Part shown: positions 32,056-35,805 of the stretch, one piece after another
How positions within the stretch are numbered: the stretch's first letter is position 1
Layout: each line of letters begins with the position of its first letter
DNA from: Caldalkalibacillus mannanilyticus JCM 10596
GTDB lineage: Bacteria > Bacillota > Bacilli > Caldalkalibacillales > JCM-10596
Length of the DNA stretch: 35,805 nt
Assembly (NCBI RefSeq): GCF_000615945.1
Contig: NZ_BAMO01000048.1
Coordinates: 1 to 35,805, forward strand
Direction of reading: 5' to 3'
Made by a program: the position numbers and the translations under genes
The notes under the pieces: model-generated
Told to the model about the DNA's origin: nothing
The model's database searches: none
Seen by the model: the letters and a program-made list of their open reading frames with translations, nothing else

Positions 32056-32805
32056 ATGTCGCTACCTATTTACTATGGTTCTCATGAAACCTTATCGTAC
32101 AAAGAAACCTTTCATTTAAAAAAACACCTTAAACGAACACCCTTTCAGCATTTTCAGCACTTTCTTTTAGATCCTGCCATCCTGACTCCTGTTAATTTAG
32201 ACTGTACAAACTGTAAACTGGTTCATCCTGTTTCCTGCTGTGAAGAAGGGCAGCCTTTTTCAATGACTAAACAACAAGAACAAGTTCTTGAATCACATGC
32301 GATTCCTATCATAAAGAAATATCTTACTAGCGCTCATCTCCATGAAGCAACGACAAATGGATTTCTAGAGCAGGTTTCCTCACAAGCAGATGTCCAAAAC
32401 ATTAAGAAATGTCAGGGGAACTGTTTCTTCTTGGCAGGCAATTTATTCACTATTCATCAATATGCGGAACATGAAAAGATCGAAGCAGATGAATTGAAGC
32501 CTTTTAGCTGCTCGCTTTTTCCCTTAGATATCATTCAATATCAGCAATCCATCATCATTACCTCCTTAACGCGTAAAACAGCTTCTTTTTCCAGATGGGG
32601 AGAGGAGTATAAGGACTATATATGTATCAATCGCTCCTTGCGTCAAGGACTCCCTTTTCAGGTCGATCAGCTAACGGAAGTTGAAAATGTTCCTTTTAGT
32701 GTAGAGGATTACAAACCAGCTTGGTCTTGGAATAAAGAATTACTACAGAAGCATTTTGGCATCGAACTTATTCGGTTTATCGAAAGCCTTAGCTCGCAGC
32801 ACTAA
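32056..32805 (+). CDS. DUF3109-family cysteine-rich protein
   Basis: 249 residues from the ATG at 32056 (AGAGGTG seven bases upstream; a GTG three codons earlier falls inside that site). Three conserved cysteine clusters are visible: LDCTNCKLVHPVSCCEEGQPF, CQGNCFFLAGN and PFSCSLFPLDI. These are the DUF3109 pattern and probably bind an iron-sulfur cluster or zinc; the function is unknown. Soluble, no signal peptide. It is divergent from metE, whose riboswitch promoter is about 80 bases away. Confidence 0.82.
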   Translation: MSLPIYYGSHETLSYKETFHLKKHLKRTPFQHFQHFLLDPAILTPVNLDCTNCKLVHPVSCCEEGQPFSMTKQQEQVLESHAIPIIKKYLTSAHLHEATTNGFLEQVSSQADVQNIKKCQGNCFFLAGNLFTIHQYAEHEKIEADELKPFSCSLFPLDIIQYQQSIIITSLTRKTASFSRWGEEYKDYICINRSLRQGLPFQVDQLTEVENVPFSVEDYKPAWSWNKELLQKHFGIELIRFIESLSSQH

Positions 32806-32892
32806 TTTGCTAGACTTCACGCAAAATAACGGCTTCTCACCATTTCCTAAAAACAAAAAATACTATGTTTCGAACGGAGGGCACATTTAATA

Positions 32893-33180
32893 ATGATGGA
32901 AAATCTATTAATCGGAGGGATTCTTTTTTTGGCTGGACTGATTCTTAGGATTTTTCCGCCTAGAAGGATCAATCATTTATACGGCTATCGAACGCGAAGA
33001 GCTCGGAGAAATATCGAAAATTGGACGCTAGCAAACCGATATAGCAGCAAGCTTCTCATGATTATTGGGCTGATTCTGCTTCTCGTGGCGTGGGTAACCG
33101 AAAGCACTCTCGTGACCTCTATCTTAGCAGGTATTCTTATCCTTATTTTGTTTGTTCTTGTCGAATTTAAATTAGACTGA
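32893..33180 (+). CDS. SdpI-family small membrane protein
   Basis: 95 residues, three predicted membrane segments. The motif FPPRRINHLYGYRTRRARRNIENWTLAN is the SdpI-family signature (P..IN..YGYRT.R...N...W..A). In B. subtilis SdpI gives immunity to the SdpC toxin, but most family members have no known toxin partner and none is encoded here. GGAGGG lies 10 bases before ATGATG. A terminator follows. Confidence 0.88.
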   Translation: MMENLLIGGILFLAGLILRIFPPRRINHLYGYRTRRARRNIENWTLANRYSSKLLMIIGLILLLVAWVTESTLVTSILAGILILILFVLVEFKLD

Positions 33181-33195
33181 ATAGCATAAACACCT

Positions 33196-33226
33196 AAAAA
33201 TCCAGTTTTTTTACTGGATTTTTTAT
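33196..33226 (+). terminator. Terminator of the SdpI-family gene
   Basis: AAAATCCAGT pairs perfectly with ACTGGATTTT around a T-rich loop, followed by further T residues. Confidence 0.88.
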
Positions 33227-33287
33227 TATTTTATAGCCAAGAATCGACACATTTTGTAACATAATGTTCATTTTGAAATTTTGGATT

Positions 33288-33330
33288 TGTGAGAAAGATC
33301 ACATGATTTTCCGCACAGAAGGAGTATGAT
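33288..33330 (+). promoter_or_regulatory. Fnr/Crp-type site and promoter of the ba3 oxidase operon
   Basis: TGTGA GAAAGA TCACA at 33288-33303 is a perfect Crp/Fnr-family palindrome of the type bound by Bacillus Fnr. A -10-like TATGAT lies at 33325-33330, with no good -35 hexamer. The expected start near 33337 puts the palindrome centre at about -41.5, the classic class II activator position. This implies induction at low oxygen. Confidence 0.68.
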
Positions 33331-33341
33331 GACCTTGAAAT

Positions 33342-33355
33342 TGTCTATTTAGACA
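33342..33355 (+). repeat. Perfect palindrome in the oxidase leader
   Basis: TGTCTA TT TAGACA, a 6+2+6 palindrome just downstream of the predicted transcription start. It may be an operator for a second regulator. A further inverted repeat AACAT A ATGTT is at 33258-33268. Confidence 0.45.
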
Positions 33356-33385
33356 GTAAATTAAGTGTGAAGCGAGGGATCGGAG

Positions 33386-33550
33386 ATGACAAATATTACA
33401 CCTGAGCAGCAGAAGGAAAGCAAAAAAATTCAAACACCCATCAAGGACGAACCTTCTTTGAAAGGAGCGTTTGTCTCAGTCATGCTACTAGGAGGTTTTC
33501 TAGTACTATCTTGGGTGGCTGTCTTTTACTTATTTATTAGTAGAAACTAG
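33386..33550 (+). CDS. Cytochrome c oxidase subunit IIa (ba3 type)
   Basis: 54 residues: a polar N-terminus (MTNITPEQQKESKKIQ), then one membrane segment GAFVSVMLLGGFLVLSWVAV and a short end. Small single-helix subunits of this kind (CoxIIa) precede subunit II in ba3-type oxidase operons, and the helix would supply the membrane segment missing from the short subunit II relative to A-type enzymes. The start follows GGAG closely. The next gene starts 55 bases later. Confidence 0.82.
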   Translation: MTNITPEQQKESKKIQTPIKDEPSLKGAFVSVMLLGGFLVLSWVAVFYLFISRN

Positions 33551-33604
33551 ACACTTGAGCATTCGTTCTTGAGCAAGCACCATCAATGAAAAGAGGGGAA
33601 TTAT

Positions 33605-34078
33605 ATGCATATTCATCGTTTGGAAAAAATTTGGCTCATCCTTGGGATTGGGACTCTGTTTTTATTCTTAACTATTCTTGGAATCTCTGCTTTTGCCATG
33701 GGCATGCATCCACCGAGCAGTCATGCTCATCACGCGATTGATCCGGCAAAAGTGAATGAAACAGCACCTTTTGACACACCAGAACTAAAACAGATTGGCG
33801 ATAATGAGTACGAAGCGATTATGGTTGCCTATGCTTTTGGCTATAGTCCGCAAAATATTGAAGTGCCTGTTGGAGCCACTGTTCATTTTATTGTAACTAG
33901 TCCTGATGTCGTGCATGGTTTTGCCATTCCTGGAACCAACGTCAATATGATGGTACTCCCTGGTGAAGTCAGTCGTATTTCTCATACCTTTAGTCAATCA
34001 GGCGAATTTCTGATTATCTGTAATGAGTATTGCGGTGCAGCACATGAGTTTATGAGTACAACAATCATTGTTAAATAG
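33605..34078 (+). CDS. Cytochrome c oxidase subunit II (ba3 type, CuA)
   Basis: 157 residues. One N-terminal membrane segment (about 9-31), then the extracellular cupredoxin domain. The binuclear CuA ligands are complete: His104 (VVHGF), Cys139 and Cys143 with the spacer carbonyl (CNEYCG), His147 and Met150. The short length and the single helix are typical of B-family (ba3) oxidases. It takes electrons from cytochrome c and passes them to subunit I, encoded 24 bases downstream. GAGGGG lies seven bases before the ATG. Confidence 0.95.
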   Translation: MHIHRLEKIWLILGIGTLFLFLTILGISAFAMGMHPPSSHAHHAIDPAKVNETAPFDTPELKQIGDNEYEAIMVAYAFGYSPQNIEVPVGATVHFIVTSPDVVHGFAIPGTNVNMMVLPGEVSRISHTFSQSGEFLIICNEYCGAAHEFMSTTIIVK

Positions 34079-34101
34079 AGATAGAAAGGACGTTCAACAC
34101 T

Positions 34102-35769
34102 ATGACAAATGTGAAACAACAACCTGACCCTAAAGAAACCTTTGACCAAAAGGACGGTTCTCTCGTTCTAGCCCATCTATTATTCGCCATTGTGGCTCTT
34201 TTTCTAGGGGGAGTTGCAGGATTATTACAAGGAATGGTTCGTGGCGGTACAATCACTCTGCCAGCAAACATTGGTTATTATCAATTGCTTACAGCACATG
34301 GCGTGTTAATGGCACTCGTTTTTACTACCTTTTTTATTATTGGTTTTCTCTATTCTGGTATTTCCAAAACCTTGGGTGGGAAATTATTAGATTCTGTCAG
34401 AAAGATGGGCTGGATCGGATTTTGGCTTATGGCTGTAGGAACCATTCTTGGTGTTTCTCAGGTATTATTGAATAAGGCAACGGTACTATATACCTTTTAC
34501 GCTCCATTGAAAGCCTCACCATTATTTTATATTTCTCTCGTACTACTTGTTGTGGGAAGCTGGTTAAGTGGCTTTGGAATTTTTAAGCAATACTTTCATT
34601 GGAGAAAGGTTCATAACGGTCAATTATCACCTTTATTTGGATTCATGTCTGTGACGACCATGCTTATGTGGCAGATCGCAACAATTGGTGTTGCCGCAAC
34701 GGTTCTGCTTCAATTTATTCCTTGGTCCTTTGGCTGGGTCGATACGATTAACGTTCTTTTAAGTCGTACTTTATTCTGGTATTTTGGTCATCCATTAGTC
34801 TATTTCTGGTTATTGCCAGCTTATATCTGCTGGTATGTTATGATTCCCAAGATTATTGGGGGCAAAATTTTTAGTGATGCCTTAGCAAGATTGTCCTTTA
34901 TTTTATTGTTATTGTTCTCCATTCCTGTAGGGTTTCACCATCAGCTTATGGAGCCTGGAATTACTCCCTTCTGGAAGTACTTGCAGGTGGTCTTAACCTT
35001 TATGGTTGTGATTCCCTCTCTTATGACTGCGTTCTCTTTGTTTGCTACCTTTGAATTAAATGGTCGCGAGAAAGGAACCAAAGGATTATTTGGCTGGGTA
35101 AAAGTCCTCCCTTGGAAGGATGTCCGCTTTTTTGCTCCATTTATGGGAATGCTCATATTTATTCCCGCTGGAGCCGGTGGATTAATTAATGCCAGTTTTC
35201 AAATGAATGCCGTGGTTCATAATACCTTATGGGTCACAGGACACTTTCACTTAACAGTCGCTTCCAGTGTGACACTTACTTTCTTTGGGATTTATTATTG
35301 GTTAATTCCAGCGATCACAAACCGAGAGCTCACTCCTAAGATGCATCGGTTAGGTATTATACAGACGGTGCTATGGTGTGTAGGAATGTTCTTCATGTCT
35401 GGAGCCATGCACTCAGTAGGCTTATTTGGTTCCCCAAGAAGAACAGCGTACACAACGTATGGAGATCATCCTGATGCTCTCTTTTGGATGCCTTACCATG
35501 TCGTGATGGCTGTCGGTGGAATGATTTTATTTGTCAGCATCCTACTTCTTATTTATAATATTGTTCTCTTACTTAGAGCACCTAAAGGGTATACAGAATA
35601 CCCAATCGGTGAGGTTTACGAAACTGCTGAGAAGACACCTAGGATTCTAGAAAGATGGAGCATCTGGATTGCGATTTCAATCGTTTTAATCTTAATTGCT
35701 TATACGATTCCATTGATCGGAATGATCAATAGTCCTGTTCCAGGTTCAGAAGGGTTTATTATGTGGTAA
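34102..35769 (+). CDS. Cytochrome c oxidase subunit I (ba3 type, heme-copper centre)
   Basis: 555 residues with about 13 membrane helices. All redox-centre ligands are visible: TAHGVLMALVF (low-spin heme His), FGHPLVYFWLLPAY (CuB His with the Tyr five positions on, the His-Tyr crosslink), HHQLMEPG (two CuB His), and HFHLTVAS (heme pair). The sequence lacks the D-channel residues expected of A-type enzymes and fits the B family, which has high oxygen affinity. The gene is complete; 36 bases of window follow with no further feature. Confidence 0.96.
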   Translation: MTNVKQQPDPKETFDQKDGSLVLAHLLFAIVALFLGGVAGLLQGMVRGGTITLPANIGYYQLLTAHGVLMALVFTTFFIIGFLYSGISKTLGGKLLDSVRKMGWIGFWLMAVGTILGVSQVLLNKATVLYTFYAPLKASPLFYISLVLLVVGSWLSGFGIFKQYFHWRKVHNGQLSPLFGFMSVTTMLMWQIATIGVAATVLLQFIPWSFGWVDTINVLLSRTLFWYFGHPLVYFWLLPAYICWYVMIPKIIGGKIFSDALARLSFILLLLFSIPVGFHHQLMEPGITPFWKYLQVVLTFMVVIPSLMTAFSLFATFELNGREKGTKGLFGWVKVLPWKDVRFFAPFMGMLIFIPAGAGGLINASFQMNAVVHNTLWVTGHFHLTVASSVTLTFFGIYYWLIPAITNRELTPKMHRLGIIQTVLWCVGMFFMSGAMHSVGLFGSPRRTAYTTYGDHPDALFWMPYHVVMAVGGMILFVSILLLIYNIVLLLRAPKGYTEYPIGEVYETAEKTPRILERWSIWIAISIVLILIAYTIPLIGMINSPVPGSEGFIMW

Positions 35770-35805
35770 GAAATTTCATTGGCAAGCTTAAATGACTTCG
35801 GATAT

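Noticed and set aside
32893-33180. Toxin-immunity pair with the SdpI-family gene
   Set aside because: No SdpC-like toxin or SdpAB-like genes flank it, and most SdpI-family proteins occur without them.
1-35805. tRNA, rRNA, insertion sequences or transposase genes
   Set aside because: None was recognised by eye on either strand; a dedicated scan could still find a short degenerate copy.

Overview
The window looks like chromosome from a spore-forming, Gram-positive member of the Bacillales. Evidence for this is an uninterrupted sigK, S-layer-homology (SLH) surface domains, a class B sortase, Fur boxes of the Bacillus type and AAGGAGG-type ribosome binding sites. An exact species cannot be read from the sequence; an S-layer-bearing group such as Brevibacillus, Aneurinibacillus or Paenibacillus is an inference.

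Region 1 (1-1382, minus strand): the start of an unknown membrane protein at the left edge, then a membrane-anchored M19 dipeptidase. Region 2 (1566-13515, minus strand): a twelve-gene, almost gap-free heme-iron acquisition operon of the Isd type. From the promoter it runs: heme-binding lipoprotein, FecCD permease, ATPase, IsdG-like heme oxygenase, ferrochelatase-like protein, sortase-anchored NEAT protein (IsdC-like, NPKTG signal), 881-aa NEAT/FN3/SLH surface protein, secreted NEAT protein with a copper-amine-oxidase-N-like tail, a second lipoprotein/permease/ATPase transporter, and sortase B. A sigma-A-type promoter sits between two Fur boxes at 13530-13606. Heme would pass from surface NEAT proteins to lipoproteins and ABC importers, then be opened by the IsdG-like enzyme.

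Region 3 (13620-17720): an AT-rich accessory stretch with broken gene remnants, small unknown genes and a compact agr-like quorum-sensing cassette. The cassette consists of a kinase-less AgrC-like membrane sensor, AgrB, an AgrD-like peptide whose gene is frameshifted in its A-run, and a stand-alone LytTR DNA-binding protein. No histidine kinase or receiver domain is present. This is the strongest candidate for an under-described system.

Region 4 (17948-28616, minus strand): sigK, then an eight-gene operon for complete reductive pyrimidine breakdown. It encodes PreT/PreA dihydropyrimidine dehydrogenase, dihydropyrimidinase, beta-ureidopropionase, an NCS1 transporter, a 61-aa unknown, a semialdehyde dehydrogenase and a beta-alanine-type transaminase. 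Together these would take uracil or thymine to acetyl-CoA or propionyl-CoA.

Region 5 (28791-35805): acyl-CoA thioesterase; metE under a cobalamin riboswitch with its own terminator; and on the plus strand a DUF3109 protein, an SdpI-family protein, and a ba3-type cytochrome oxidase operon (subunits IIa, II, I). The oxidase operon is preceded by a perfect Fnr/Crp-type site placed at about -41.5 from a predicted start.

Five otherwise normal genes carry single-base frameshifts (dipeptidase, second heme ATPase, agrD, transaminase, NCS1 transporter). That density suggests indel errors in the sequence at least as much as real gene decay.
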